A stretch of DNA of 34,296 bases, taken from the NCBI GenBank assembly GCA_001587595.1, contig LNJB01000011.1:7984-42279 (forward strand), in the 5' to 3' direction. The number at the start of each line of letters is the position of its first letter. Position 1 is the stretch's first letter. The position numbers and the translations under genes were made by a program. This document shows positions 17,214 to 25,644 of this stretch, in pieces. This stretch comes from Candidatus Methanofastidiosum methylothiophilum (GTDB lineage Archaea > Methanobacteriota_B > Thermococci > Methanofastidiosales > Methanofastidiosaceae). The notes beneath the pieces were generated by a model, which was given only the letters and a program-made list of their open reading frames with translations, was not told where the DNA came from and searched no databases.

Positions 17214-17756
17214 GTGAAACTCATTGTGTATAATTTGGGGCAAGATGACCCTAAAAAATGTACGGCACAGAGGCTTCTAAAATTTGGAGAAGTCACTTTT
17301 GTTAAAAATATTAGGGGATTACCAAATAATTGTATTTTATTAAATCCTTTTTCTAAAAGAGTATTATCTCCTAGTGATATAAAATATTCAAAAAATGGAA
17401 TTGTAGTGTTAGATTGTTCTTGGGTTGAAGCAGAAAAGTGCTTTGATAAAATAAAATCAAAGATTCAGGGAAGGATCCTCCCATTTTTAGTACCTTCAAA
17501 TCCCATAAACTACGGTAAACCAGGTAAACTATCTACTGTAGAAGCTTTTTCAGGTGCTTTATATATAATAGGGGAGAAGGAACATGCTAGAAAGATATTA
17601 TCAAGCTTTAACTGGGGGGAGGAATTCTTCAAAATTAATTTAGAATTACTTGAGGGATATTCAAAATCATATGATGAAGAGGGGATTTTAGACTTCCAAG
17701 AGAAATATTTAAAAGGGATTAATAACAGAAAAAGCTCTACAGAGGAGATTAAATGA
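17214..17756 (+). CDS. Tsr3-like rRNA aminocarboxypropyltransferase (DUF367)
   Basis: 180 residues with a GTG start about 23 nt after a TATA-like TTTTATTAATC, so probably leaderless. Diagnostic blocks are the early [50 protein letters not shown] and [12 protein letters not shown]. Tsr3 transfers the aminocarboxypropyl group of S-adenosylmethionine to a modified uridine in small-subunit rRNA (helix 31) late in maturation. Its stop overlaps the start of the L40e gene, a pairing also seen in other archaea. Confidence 0.92.
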   Translation: MKLIVYNLGQDDPKKCTAQRLLKFGEVTFVKNIRGLPNNCILLNPFSKRVLSPSDIKYSKNGIVVLDCSWVEAEKCFDKIKSKIQGRILPFLVPSNPINYGKPGKLSTVEAFSGALYIIGEKEHARKILSSFNWGEEFFKINLELLEGYSKSYDEEGILDFQEKYLKGINNRKSSTEEIK

Positions 17757-17896
17757 AGAACGAGTTAGCTGAAAAGAGACTTTTTCATGTAAAGATTTGC
17801 ATGAAGTGTAACGCGAGAAATCCATGGAAAGCTCAAAGTTGTAGAAAATGCGGATATTCAGGATTAAGAGGAAAAGCAAAAGAATCAAGAGTATAA
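17753..17896 (+). CDS. rpl40e: Large-subunit ribosomal protein L40e
   Basis: A 47-residue gene, easily missed because of its size. The zinc ribbon is CMKC (C16, C19) and CRKC (C30, C33), with the conserved [10 protein letters not shown] and a [13 protein letters not shown] tail. The ATG overlaps the Tsr3 stop (ATGA). GAGGAGATTAA upstream is a good Shine-Dalgarno. Its last 12 bases overlap the 3' end of the convergent HAD gene. Confidence 0.95.
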   Translation: MKNELAEKRLFHVKICMKCNARNPWKAQSCRKCGYSGLRGKAKESRV

Positions 17897-18475
17897 AATA
17901 GGTAGTAAATCTTTTATTCCCTCAACTTTTTTATCCCCTATTTTTATTCCTATGAATTGACATCCTGCACTTTTAGCTGCAATCATATCTGATGTTGTAT
18001 CGCCCACGAAAACCATTCTTTCAATCGGCACTTTTAGGAATTCTGAAGCTTTTAAAATCATATCTGGGTATGGTTTTGGTCTTTCTACATCATCCAAACA
18101 CATTACAACTTTAAAATACGTGTATAGGCCAAAATGATTAAATGTTTTGTCAAGATTTATTCTTGGCGTATTTGTAGCGACCCCTAGTTTAAAATTTTTT
18201 AAGGACTCTAAAGTTTCGTAAACTTTTTCGTGTAGTTTTATTAAATGAACATTATTTCTCTGATTTCTTAGCGCAACTTCAACTGCGTCCTTTCCGAGGC
18301 CATACATCTTTAGATCTTCTTCAACAGAAGGGCCCCAAAATATTTTCCTGTAAGTTTCTCTGTCCACAGGAGATTTTCCAAATTCTTCTAAAGTTTGATT
18401 GAAAGATATAAACCAGCTTTCAAAAGAGTCAAATAAAACTCCATCAACGTCGAAAACAATAGCTTCTATTCGCAT
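17885..18475 (-). CDS. HAD-superfamily phosphatase, phosphoglycolate-phosphatase-like
   Basis: 196 residues. Motif I is DVDGVLFDS, motif II is VATNTPR (T), motif III is the Lys of RPKPYPDM and motif IV is [15 protein letters not shown]. The four-helix cap after motif I is of the C1 type used by phosphoglycolate phosphatase and beta-phosphoglucomutase. Glycolate phosphate is the best guess, unproven. A TATA element (18495-18504, minus strand) lies 25 nt before the ATG. Confidence 0.82.
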   Translation of the reverse strand: MRIEAIVFDVDGVLFDSFESWFISFNQTLEEFGKSPVDRETYRKIFWGPSVEEDLKMYGLGKDAVEVALRNQRNNVHLIKLHEKVYETLESLKNFKLGVATNTPRINLDKTFNHFGLYTYFKVVMCLDDVERPKPYPDMILKASEFLKVPIERMVFVGDTTSDMIAAKSAGCQFIGIKIGDKKVEGIKDLLPILYS

Positions 18476-18520
18476 AATATTGGAGTTTGAATCCTTTATT
18501 TAAGTTTTCTTATGGTAAAC

Positions 18521-18528
18521 TATATAAA
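18521..18528 (+). promoter_or_regulatory. TATA box for the 18589 gene
   Basis: TATATAAA, centred near 18525, predicts a start near 18551 and a leader of about 38 nt that contains AGGAGG (18576-18581). Confidence 0.5.
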
Positions 18529-18588
18529 AAATAGAATACATAATTATTTTCTAGATAACAATAAATAAAAACTAAAGGAGGCAATAAA

Positions 18589-18831
18589 TTGAAATTTGTA
18601 GTATCAAGGATATGTAAAGATTGTTTAAATCCAGATGACCCTCCTTGTGAAAACGCTGTATTTGACAAGATGAATAATCTATGGACAAAAGATTTTCTCG
18701 ATTTAGGGGATTTGATGAGATTCTTTAGTAAATATGGCGATCTTGTCATAACAGAAAATGAAAAAACTCAAATGGCCGAGATAGTAATATATGATGACTG
18801 GAAAGATATAAGGGAAAAATTGAAAAGTTAA
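18589..18831 (+). CDS. Small Cys-containing protein of unknown function
   Basis: 80 residues from a TTG start, placed by an excellent Shine-Dalgarno AAAGGAGG seven bases upstream. The N-terminus has ICKDCLNPDDPPCEN, three cysteines in 12 residues that might bind metal. The rest is an alpha/beta mixture ending in WKDIREKLKS. I recognise no family. The promoter, the ribosome binding site and an end that abuts the convergent parvulin stop make it a convincing gene. Confidence 0.65.
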   Translation: MKFVVSRICKDCLNPDDPPCENAVFDKMNNLWTKDFLDLGDLMRFFSKYGDLVITENEKTQMAEIVIYDDWKDIREKLKS

Positions 18832-19113
18832 TCACTTCTTTTCAAGTATTTTTATAAGGTGCCATCCAAACTGAGTTTTAACTGGGCCAACAACGGATCC
18901 TGTATTTCCTTCAAAAGCAGCCTTCTCAAATTCTTTTACCATTTTCTGTCTAGGAAAGAATCCCAAGTCGCCCCCCTTTTTCTTAGAGGGACATTCAGAA
19001 TATTTTTTCGCTAGATCGGAGAATTTATCTCCTTTATTTATTTTATCTAAAATTTCTTTAGCTAAAGCTTCTGATTTAACTAAAATATGTGCAGCATGAA
19101 CTTCTTTTACCAT
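18832..19113 (-). CDS. Parvulin-type peptidyl-prolyl isomerase
   Basis: 93 residues, a single stand-alone PpiC domain without signal peptide: AAHILVKS, FSDLAKKYSECPS, GGDLGFFPR, MVKEFEKAAF and TQFGWHLIKI. It catalyses cis-trans isomerisation of prolyl bonds in the cytoplasm. A TATA-like element (19131-19140, minus strand) about 23 nt before the ATG suggests its own leaderless transcript, separate from the upstream transporter. Confidence 0.93.
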   Translation of the reverse strand: MVKEVHAAHILVKSEALAKEILDKINKGDKFSDLAKKYSECPSKKKGGDLGFFPRQKMVKEFEKAAFEGNTGSVVGPVKTQFGWHLIKILEKK

Positions 19114-19165
19114 AAATTTAGAATAGGTATTCTATATAAAAAATTTACTGAAAAATGTGCAATAA

Positions 19166-20035
19166 TTATCTTTCTGCGAAGTATACTCCTAATATTACAA
19201 GTGCCCCTCCTATAATTGTAAATACTGTAATGACTTCCCCTAATAGAAGCCATGCGAATATTGCAGTAACAACAGGAACAAAGTATAGGAACATTGCAAC
19301 GTTTGAGGCTTTCTCACATTTCATAGACCTATTCCAGCATATATATGCAAAAACTGAACATAAAAGGGATAAATATAAAATAGATCCTATCCCTAATTTT
19401 GTAATATTTCTAATGAAAGAAAATCTTGATTCAAAAAATGCTATTGGGAATAAGAATATTGTTCCAAAAAGGAAAGTAAAAGAAGTCATAGAAAGGGGGG
19501 TTTTCTCTTCCATTATTTTTTTCCCTACAATAGAATAAATAGACCAAAACATAGCAGTAAATACTATTAAGATATCCCCAATATTTATCTTCTGGAATCC
19601 AGAGATAGAACCATTTATTACTATAACAATGGCACCGATAAATGAAACAAAAATCCCAAATGCCGTCTTTTTGCTAAGAGGCTCCCTTAAAAATATTAAT
19701 GCGAGGATTGCTATAAACGGAACATTGAAATTTATCAAAATTGATGAATTAATGGCGGACGTGAAATTCAAGGCATATACTTGGATTCCTTGCACTAAAG
19801 TCACCCCAAGTAAGCCAAGCATCGAAAAAGGTATAATCTCTTTTTTATTAATTTTCAAACTATTTTTTCCTTCAAGATAATAAGTAATTGCAATAATTAC
19901 TGGGCATGCTATAAAAAATCTAAAAAAAGCTAGGGAGTAAGGAGGAATCTCCGTTAATCCCCATTTAATTGCAATCCACGAACCAGACCAAATAAGGACC
20001 AGAGCTACAAGTTCCAAAAATGATTTTATTTTCAT
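19166..20035 (-). CDS. EamA/DMT-family transporter
   Basis: 289 residues with about ten membrane helices in two EamA repeats. The first begins LVLIWSGSWIAIKWGL, and the second is around FTAMFWSIYSIVGKKI. Such proteins export or import small metabolites such as amino acids. The substrate cannot be inferred. It starts 16 bases after the HtpX-like gene on the same strand, so the two are probably cotranscribed. Confidence 0.88.
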   Translation of the reverse strand: MKIKSFLELVALVLIWSGSWIAIKWGLTEIPPYSLAFFRFFIACPVIIAITYYLEGKNSLKINKKEIIPFSMLGLLGVTLVQGIQVYALNFTSAINSSILINFNVPFIAILALIFLREPLSKKTAFGIFVSFIGAIVIVINGSISGFQKINIGDILIVFTAMFWSIYSIVGKKIMEEKTPLSMTSFTFLFGTIFLFPIAFFESRFSFIRNITKLGIGSILYLSLLCSVFAYICWNRSMKCEKASNVAMFLYFVPVVTAIFAWLLLGEVITVFTIIGGALVILGVYFAER

Positions 20036-20051
20036 TCAGCATCTTTTTCCT

Positions 20052-21029
20052 TTATTTTGAAAGTTCCGAGAGATGCTTTATCCGTTTAAGCATGTTAGGA
20101 TGTGTACTCATTAACTCCATTATGCTAGCCGAAGCGCCAACTCTAACTCCACCATGTCTAACCGATTCAAGTTCATTTCTATCAATTGTACCGCTCATAT
20201 CTCTATCAACTTCAGTAAGCTCATTAAAATCTCCTTTTGCTTTAGTTGGATCATTAACAAAGAAAGCCTTAACGCCCTCTACTCTCTGTAATTCGCTTCT
20301 TGGTGTCTTTGCAGTTCCATATGTAAGCTTGTATAGCGCAGAGGCTAGTTGATGGGGTTCATTCCCAAGTTCTGTACTTCCTTTATCTGCATAATATTCC
20401 CTTATTCTGGAACCATACATTACTAATAAATTTGTAATAAAATAGACAACTAAGGCAAATATGCCGATAATAGCAGTTCCGCCTGAATTTCTATCATTAC
20501 TCCTGCCAACTGAGCCACTGAATCTAGAAGACATGTACATATAATATGCAATCATTGGAACTGCACTTAGAAGTGTAATAATGGCCATATCCCTATGTTT
20601 TACATGGGATATTTCATGCCCTATGACTGCTTTGAGTTCATTTTCTGAAAGCAAATTAACAATTCCATCTGTCACACAAACTCTTGCGTCACCTTTTGAT
20701 TTTCCAAAAGCAAATGCATTTGGTAGGGGAGTTGGGCAAGTTCCAACTTTTGGAGTTTTCTTTAGACCTGCGAGTCTAGCTTGCTCTTCTACCATCCTAT
20801 ATAGTTTTGGATTTTCTCCTTCAGTTATGTACCGTACCTTCATAGAGGATTCTACCATTTTTGGCCCTATCATATATTGTACGAACATCATTCCTAATGC
20901 GAGTATAACGCTATAGTTCACAAAACTTTGGCCGGAGTACCCAACTGCAGCCCCTACAAAAAGTAAAAAACCATAAAGTATTACAAACATTAGTCCAACT
21001 AACATATACATTCTTGCTTGTAACCACAT
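20052..21029 (-). CDS. htpX: HtpX-like M48 zinc protease with EF-hand loop
   Basis: 325 residues from the ATG at 21029, which follows AGGTGAG. The upstream in-frame ATG at 21044 lies ahead of the predicted transcript start. The zinc site is HEISH (H138, E139, H142), with EYYAD further on as the third ligand region. Two N-terminal and two central membrane helices fit HtpX, which degrades misfolded membrane proteins. Residues 275-286 read DRDMSGTIDRNE, a textbook EF-hand calcium loop inserted before the C-terminal STHPNMLKRI motif. Confidence 0.9.
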   Translation of the reverse strand: MWLQARMYMLVGLMFVILYGFLLFVGAAVGYSGQSFVNYSVILALGMMFVQYMIGPKMVESSMKVRYITEGENPKLYRMVEEQARLAGLKKTPKVGTCPTPLPNAFAFGKSKGDARVCVTDGIVNLLSENELKAVIGHEISHVKHRDMAIITLLSAVPMIAYYMYMSSRFSGSVGRSNDRNSGGTAIIGIFALVVYFITNLLVMYGSRIREYYADKGSTELGNEPHQLASALYKLTYGTAKTPRSELQRVEGVKAFFVNDPTKAKGDFNELTEVDRDMSGTIDRNELESVRHGGVRVGASASIMELMSTHPNMLKRIKHLSELSK

Positions 21030-21060
21030 ATTCTCACCTAACATTAAATAAATGAAGCAT

Positions 21061-21070
21061 TATTTAAATA
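21061..21070 (-). promoter_or_regulatory. TATA box for the htpX-like gene
   Basis: TATTTAAATA, centred near 21066, predicts transcription from about 21040, an 11-nt leader before the ATG at 21029. Confidence 0.5.
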
Positions 21071-21227
21071 TTTCTTATCCAGTTTAGAAAGATATTTGAA
21101 GAAAAACTCTAAGTGTTTTTGAGCACTGATACAAGGAGCATTCCATTAATAAACGAAAAAATCCTTTCGATTGATAATAATTTCATTCATTTAGGAGAAA
21201 AATTACTGCCGCATTTGTTATAAAAAT

Positions 21228-21302
21228 TGGTGCGACTGGCGGGATTCGAACCCACGCTTGAAGCTTGGGAAGCTCCAGTCCTAACCACTAGACTACAGTC
21301 GC
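21228..21302 (-). tRNA. tRNA-Gly (anticodon CCC)
   Basis: A complete cloverleaf read on the minus strand. The acceptor is GCGACTG with CAGTCGC, the D arm GTCT/GGAC, the anticodon stem GGAGC/GCTTC with loop TTCCCAA (anticodon CCC, U33 present), a 4-nt variable loop, and the T arm GTGGG/CCCGC with TTCGAAT. Discriminator A is followed by an encoded CCA (21230-21228). There is no intron. A TATA-like stretch at 21325-21340 lies at the right distance upstream. Confidence 0.95.
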
Positions 21303-21328
21303 AGTTATTCGCATCTTTTAATACAAAT

Positions 21329-21862
21329 TTATAAATTTATCTTTTCATAAATTCTTCCAATAATAAATCCAATGGCAGTGCATGTTTCGAGGGGGATGCC
21401 TTCTCCAGTTATATCAAGGTGACATGTTGTCATTTTCCTGATTTCCATTGGGAGACCTCTTCTACCCAATCCAATAAAAAACACGGAATCGTCACCTTCT
21501 ATAATATTTTTTGTAATATTATTAAAATCACAAGATTTATCAGGTTTAGAAGTTGTTGATATGAAGACACCTTTGATTTTTTTTGGATCATCAATAGCAA
21601 TAAGTTTGCCATGTTTGATAAGCTCTTCAATATACTTTCCCCCCTCTCCAATTGTTGTATTTTCTTTTACTTCCTTCAGAAGGAATTCTTTATAATCGTC
21701 TTTAAAAGGAAAATCAAAAAGACAAAGGTCAAATCCCGCATAAAAACAAAGAGGGGCAGCTCTAGCAACATTTCTTGAATGTATATCATGCCATTTTAGT
21801 TTGTCATAAGTATTTACTAAGCAGATAGTAATCTTTCCTTTATGGTTTTTTTGTCGACTCAC
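21329..21862 (-). CDS. DUF531 family protein (SPOUT-like)
   Basis: About 177 residues. The family is recognised by LVNTYDKLKWHDIHSRNVARAAPLC, FDLCLFDFPF and the C-terminal knot-like GLGRRGLPME...CHLDITGEGIPLETCTAIG. DUF531 is archaeal and resembles SPOUT methyltransferases, with no proven substrate. The start is uncertain because no ATG exists. I chose GTG 21862, about 9 nt after GGAG, and TTG 21883 is an alternative. Either way it overlaps the end of the DUF99 gene in another frame, implying coupled translation. Confidence 0.82.
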   Translation of the reverse strand: MSRQKNHKGKITICLVNTYDKLKWHDIHSRNVARAAPLCFYAGFDLCLFDFPFKDDYKEFLLKEVKENTTIGEGGKYIEELIKHGKLIAIDDPKKIKGVFISTTSKPDKSCDFNNITKNIIEGDDSVFFIGLGRRGLPMEIRKMTTCHLDITGEGIPLETCTAIGFIIGRIYEKINL

Positions 21863-22418
21863 CCTTAACAACTCCTGTTGCAATAATATGTGACACCCTT
21901 AAAGGTTCGGGGATATTAGAATGCATAGATGAAATTCTGATTAATTCTCTAGCATCATTCTCGGAAATTCCTTTAAACTGAAAATAAATGTCTGATTTAT
22001 CATGAACTTTTCCTTCATAAATTTGTCCAGCATTTTTTATTATACTGAGTCTCTTTTCTTTATCATTTAGATTTGTAAGTGCTTTTTCTATAGAATTAAA
22101 GTCCGGAATTTTTCTCATTATTACCACAACTGGGAGCTTTGTTTCATGAAATAATTTTTCGATATCTATAATATTAAATCCCGCTAAAGTAATACCCTTT
22201 AACATAATCGCTCGTAAATCTTTATAACGAGCTTTAATTATCATGTTGGCAATTTTTTCTGTTGCATCAAGTCCATCTCTTTCAACGTACGTACTGACAA
22301 CTCCGTCAATCCAGAAACCTCCTCTAAGTAATGCACCAACAACTAGAACTTTTTTATCCTTCTTTGTAAAATTAGAATCATCAATTCCAAGAATTCGTAT
22401 CTCCTTTTTTATTCTCAT
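21840..22418 (-). CDS. DUF99/UPF0215 family protein (endonuclease V-like fold)
   Basis: 192 residues. RILGIDDSNF carries the first acidic motif, VVGALLRGGFWIDGV and AIMLKGITLAGFNIIDI follow, then PVVVIMRKIPD and the C-terminal EPLRVSHIIATGV. DUF99 proteins share the RNase H-like fold of endonuclease V, and the substrate is unsettled. I prefer the ATG at 22418, about 26 nt after an AT-rich TATA-like sequence centred at 22443. A GTG one codon earlier cannot be excluded. Confidence 0.85.
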   Translation of the reverse strand: MRIKKEIRILGIDDSNFTKKDKKVLVVGALLRGGFWIDGVVSTYVERDGLDATEKIANMIIKARYKDLRAIMLKGITLAGFNIIDIEKLFHETKLPVVVIMRKIPDFNSIEKALTNLNDKEKRLSIIKNAGQIYEGKVHDKSDIYFQFKGISENDARELIRISSMHSNIPEPLRVSHIIATGVVKGESTKKP

Positions 22419-22455
22419 CACCTTAGAATTGACTTAAGTATTAATATGCTTAAGC

Positions 22456-22818
22456 CTAAAAATATAGATCAATAAAATATGAAAATGCTTCTGCTATCGC
22501 CTTTCTCTCTTCATCAGGATCGTTAAGGTCTTTACCTCTAAGCTTTTCAGAAAGGACATTAATTGCTTCGTCAATATTAAACACTTTTTCTATGTAGCCT
22601 TTTCCAATCAATGCTTCAACAAAATCACCTCTCATTTTCTTGTCACTTCTCCTAGGTGATTTTAACTTTGATTTTGCAAGTGCATCTGAGAGTGCAATAT
22701 TTGAAACTTTTTTACCGGTATACCTCCCTTGAACTTCTGATTTCGCAACAGAATATAAAAAATTCACAATAGCATCTCCAAAAGCCGAGAGGTTTGAATC
22801 TTCAGAGATTTCTTCCAT
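22456..22818 (-). CDS. Small RNase III-like protein
   Basis: 120 residues. The segment LSAFGDAIVNFLYSVA (D15) matches the RNase III signature helix, and RGDFVEALIGKGYIE (D65, E68) matches the second catalytic motif DxxEALIG. There is no dsRNA-binding domain, so the layout is closest to Mini-III. The Glu residues that precede the first Asp in bacterial RNase III are Ser or Asn here. The ATG lies 26 nt after a TATA box (22841-22848, minus strand), giving a leaderless message. Confidence 0.72.
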   Translation of the reverse strand: MEEISEDSNLSAFGDAIVNFLYSVAKSEVQGRYTGKKVSNIALSDALAKSKLKSPRRSDKKMRGDFVEALIGKGYIEKVFNIDEAINVLSEKLRGKDLNDPDEERKAIAEAFSYFIDLYF

Positions 22819-22913
22819 GAAAAAATTGAATTTATCCTACTTATAAATCTTCACAAAAGGATAATAAAATTTATAATATGTCAATTTCAAATATTGCAGG
22901 TAAGTGATTTTTC

Positions 22914-24593
22914 ATGTTTGATACTATTGCTATTACTAATCTTAAAGAAAAAATAGATATCTGGAAAAAAGAAAAATATTCAAAAATAAGAACGAAATTT
23001 CCTGAGAGACGAGAAGAATTCTTCACAACCTCTAACATTCCTGTAGATGTTCAGTACTCTCCTTTAGATATTATGAATCTTGACTATACCAAAGATCTTG
23101 GAAATGCTGGCGAATATCCTTTTACTAGAGGCGTTCAACCGAATATGTATAGGGGAAAACTCTGGACAATGAGACAGTATGCAGGATTTGGTTCTGCGGA
23201 AGAAACAAACAAGAGATATAAATTTTTACTATCTGAAGGCCAAACAGGATTGTCCGTAGCATTTGATCTCCCAACACAGATAGGATATGATTCAGATAAT
23301 CAAATAAGCTTTGGTGAGGTTGGGAAAGTAGGTGTTGCAATTGATTCGCTTGAAGATATGGAATCCCTTTTTGATGGGATACCTCTCGATAAAGTTTCCA
23401 CTTCCATGACCATAAACTCGACAGCTGCAATCCTTCTAGCAATGTATATGGCAGTTGCAGAAAAACAGGGAATAGCCCCTGAAAAGTTAAGAGGAACAAT
23501 ACAAAATGATATTCTAAAAGAATACGTCGCAAGAGGAACATATATATTCCCTCCAAAAGAATCTATGAGGATAATCACAGATATATTTGAATACTGTACA
23601 AAAAATTTACCTGAATGGAATACTATTAGTATTAGTGGCTATCATATCAGAGAAGCTGGAGCAACTGCAGCCCAAGAAGTTGCATTCACACTGGCAGATG
23701 GAGTTGCTTATGTGGAAGTTGCAAAAAAGGCAAGGCTAGAAATCGATGATTTTGGGAAAAGACTTTCTTTCTTTTTCAATTCACACAATAACTTCATTGA
23801 AGAGATCGCGAAATTTAGAGCTGCAAGGAGAATATGGGCAAGATTGATGAAAGAACGATTTGGGGCAACAGACCCAAAAGCTATGATGTTGAGATTTCAT
23901 ACCCAGACTAGTGGTAGTACACTCACAGCACAGCAATCCGAAAATAATATTATTAGAGTTACTATGCAAGCAATGGCGGCAGTTTTTGGAGGTACACAGT
24001 CCTTGCATACAAATTCAATGGACGAAGCACTTGCTTTGCCATCAGAAAAAGCGGTCACAATATCTCTTAGGACTCAACAGGTGATTGCATATGAAAGTGG
24101 GGTAGCAGATACAGTTGATCCATTTGCTGGCTCATATTATCTCGAATATCTTACAAATAAAATTGAGGAAGAAGTGAATAATTATTTTAATAAAATTGAC
24201 TCTCTTGGTGGCATGGTCAAAGCCATCGAAGAAGGATATATACAAAAGGAGATCCAAGATAGCGCTTACAAATACCAGAAAGCTATTGAAAAAAAAGACA
24301 TAATAGTTGTGGGGCTTAATAAATTCACCATGGAAGAAAAACTTCCTGAAAAACTCCTAAAAGTTGATCCTGAGGTAGAAAAAATTCAAATTGAAAAATT
24401 GAAAAAGCTGAAATCAAGAAGAGATAATAATGAAGTCAAGGAAATTTTAGAAAAAATTGAGGATGCGGCGAGAAGTGATAAAAACTTAATGCCTTTAATT
24501 CTTGAAGCTGTCAAAGCTTATGCAACAATTGGGGAAATTAGTGATAGCTTAAGGAATGTGTTTGGAGAATACAAACCTTCAGTTTTATTATAA
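22914..24593 (+). CDS. Methylmalonyl-CoA mutase, large (catalytic) subunit
   Basis: 559 residues, the normal size of the separate large subunit. It interconverts (R)-methylmalonyl-CoA and succinyl-CoA. Marks include [49 protein letters not shown] and the substrate-binding [13 protein letters not shown]. It ends at [10 protein letters not shown] without a B12-binding domain, so the small cobalamin subunit must be encoded elsewhere, and no epimerase or MeaB is adjacent either. It may serve propionate or branched-chain metabolism. Its last 6 bases overlap the convergent PHP gene. Confidence 0.95.
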   Translation: MFDTIAITNLKEKIDIWKKEKYSKIRTKFPERREEFFTTSNIPVDVQYSPLDIMNLDYTKDLGNAGEYPFTRGVQPNMYRGKLWTMRQYAGFGSAEETNKRYKFLLSEGQTGLSVAFDLPTQIGYDSDNQISFGEVGKVGVAIDSLEDMESLFDGIPLDKVSTSMTINSTAAILLAMYMAVAEKQGIAPEKLRGTIQNDILKEYVARGTYIFPPKESMRIITDIFEYCTKNLPEWNTISISGYHIREAGATAAQEVAFTLADGVAYVEVAKKARLEIDDFGKRLSFFFNSHNNFIEEIAKFRAARRIWARLMKERFGATDPKAMMLRFHTQTSGSTLTAQQSENNIIRVTMQAMAAVFGGTQSLHTNSMDEALALPSEKAVTISLRTQQVIAYESGVADTVDPFAGSYYLEYLTNKIEEEVNNYFNKIDSLGGMVKAIEEGYIQKEIQDSAYKYQKAIEKKDIIVVGLNKFTMEEKLPEKLLKVDPEVEKIQIEKLKKLKSRRDNNEVKEILEKIEDAARSDKNLMPLILEAVKAYATIGEISDSLRNVFGEYKPSVLL

Positions 24594-25481
24594 TATCCTT
24601 TTTTTATATTCATTACACGAAAATATAAAGGACTCCCAAGGATAGTTCTTTTTTACTTTTTTATCATGATAACGATTTAGAACATATGCCATTACTACGG
24701 GGGCAACAGGTATAACTGAGATTCCGGAGCCAATTAAAAGGCCACTATTCTTCTTAACTTGATTTCCTTGGATAATATTTCTCATCGATCTTTTCATTAT
24801 ATAATATCCTGTGTTCCAACTCCATAAAATAGTCTGTACCATTGAAGTAACATGGCCCTGAGGAATGGTCTTTTTCTTTTTAACAGCTTTATAGAACTCT
24901 TCTACGGTATTGCCCTCAAATAATGTATAAGCATTCCCAACCATTCTTTCTGTATGGGCATCACTTCCGGCAATGGAAGCATTTTTTATCTTTTTGTTTT
25001 CTTCTGTCGCTTTTCTGTTTATTATTCCATCTCTATGAAATGCATTGAAGACTTCAATTCCATCAATATTTAGTTTATGTATTAAGTCCTTCAAACAAGG
25101 ACATATGACACTATATGGATGTGGTGCAATCACAAGACCTCCCTGCGCCTTTACCATGTCAATTGATTCTTCAACAGATAAGCCTGAGGGAATAGCTTCA
25201 TTTAGGAATAGACCAAGCAGTTCTCCATCGGATGTTGATATTTCTTCCCCAACAATAATTCTTGAAGGCGCAAGTTTTTCAGTTTCAATTCCCCCTCTTA
25301 TAGTGTCATGATCTGTTATAGCTAAAAAGTCTATACCCCGTTTATCTGCATATTTTAATATCTTATCTGGCCTAGAAATACAATCAGGTATAACTGGTAT
25401 TTTTTTGGAATTACCCGAATATTTAGTATGGATATGGGTGTCAACTTTGCACATGTTTCCAAAAGAATCAGAATAATTCAT
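24588..25481 (-). CDS. PHP-domain phosphoesterase with C-terminal hydrophobic helix
   Basis: 297 residues. The PHP metal site is complete: DTHIHT (D14, H16, H18), ITDHDT, an EE pair in VGEEIS, APHPYS and GSDAH. After the catalytic domain (to about residue 215) comes a segment with [20 protein letters not shown], a likely membrane helix, and a basic tail. It is therefore probably tethered at the inner membrane face. Relatives include TrpH/RNase AM-like nucleotidases, and the substrate is not determined. A TATA element at 25506-25513 is about 28 nt from the ATG. Confidence 0.82.
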   Translation of the reverse strand: MNYSDSFGNMCKVDTHIHTKYSGNSKKIPVIPDCISRPDKILKYADKRGIDFLAITDHDTIRGGIETEKLAPSRIIVGEEISTSDGELLGLFLNEAIPSGLSVEESIDMVKAQGGLVIAPHPYSVICPCLKDLIHKLNIDGIEVFNAFHRDGIINRKATEENKKIKNASIAGSDAHTERMVGNAYTLFEGNTVEEFYKAVKKKKTIPQGHVTSMVQTILWSWNTGYYIMKRSMRNIIQGNQVKKNSGLLIGSGISVIPVAPVVMAYVLNRYHDKKVKKNYPWESFIFSCNEYKKRIL

Positions 25482-25537
25482 TATAGAATGTGTAAAGAAA
25501 CTACTTATAAAATTAATGTATGATTTAAAAATAGTCC

Positions 25538-25554
25538 CGAAAGTTTTAAATACT
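25538..25554 (+). promoter_or_regulatory. BRE/TATA promoter of the aromatic operon
   Basis: CCGAAAGTTTTAAATAC, with TTTAAATA at 25546-25553 centred 26-27 nt before the ATG at 25576. Its match to the 5S rRNA and psmB promoters suggests a strong promoter. Confidence 0.75.
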
Positions 25555-25575
25555 CAATTTTATCAGTTCTCATTG

Positions 25576-25644
25576 ATGGGAAAGATTAGGTCTTCCGAAG
25601 TGGTATCAAAGAAATTTTATTATTATTTTAGCTTTAGGTATTGA
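25576..25644 (+). CDS. Putative aromatic leader peptide (attenuator ORF)
   Basis: A 22-codon ORF whose ATG coincides with the predicted transcription start, so it would be translated leaderless. It begins MGKIRSSEVVSKK and ends FYYYFSFRY-stop, so seven of its last nine codons are Phe (TTT) or Tyr (TAT). It precedes an operon that makes the Phe/Tyr precursor. The aromatic codons lie inside the loop of the stem at 25602-25648. By analogy with bacterial pheL and trpL leaders, the ribosome would sense charged tRNA-Phe and tRNA-Tyr. AT-rich sequence favours TTT and TAT by chance, so the position and structure carry the argument. Confidence 0.7.
   Translation: MGKIRSSEVVSKKFYYYFSFRY

Noticed and set aside
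19155-19538. Plus-strand open frame over the EamA transporter
   Set aside because: Antisense to a clear multi-helix transporter, with no family features.
21030-21227. Possible small gene or RNA between htpX and tRNA-Gly
   Set aside because: No convincing ORF, and only a 5-bp CGAAA/TTTCG stem. Apart from the htpX promoter I see nothing supportable.
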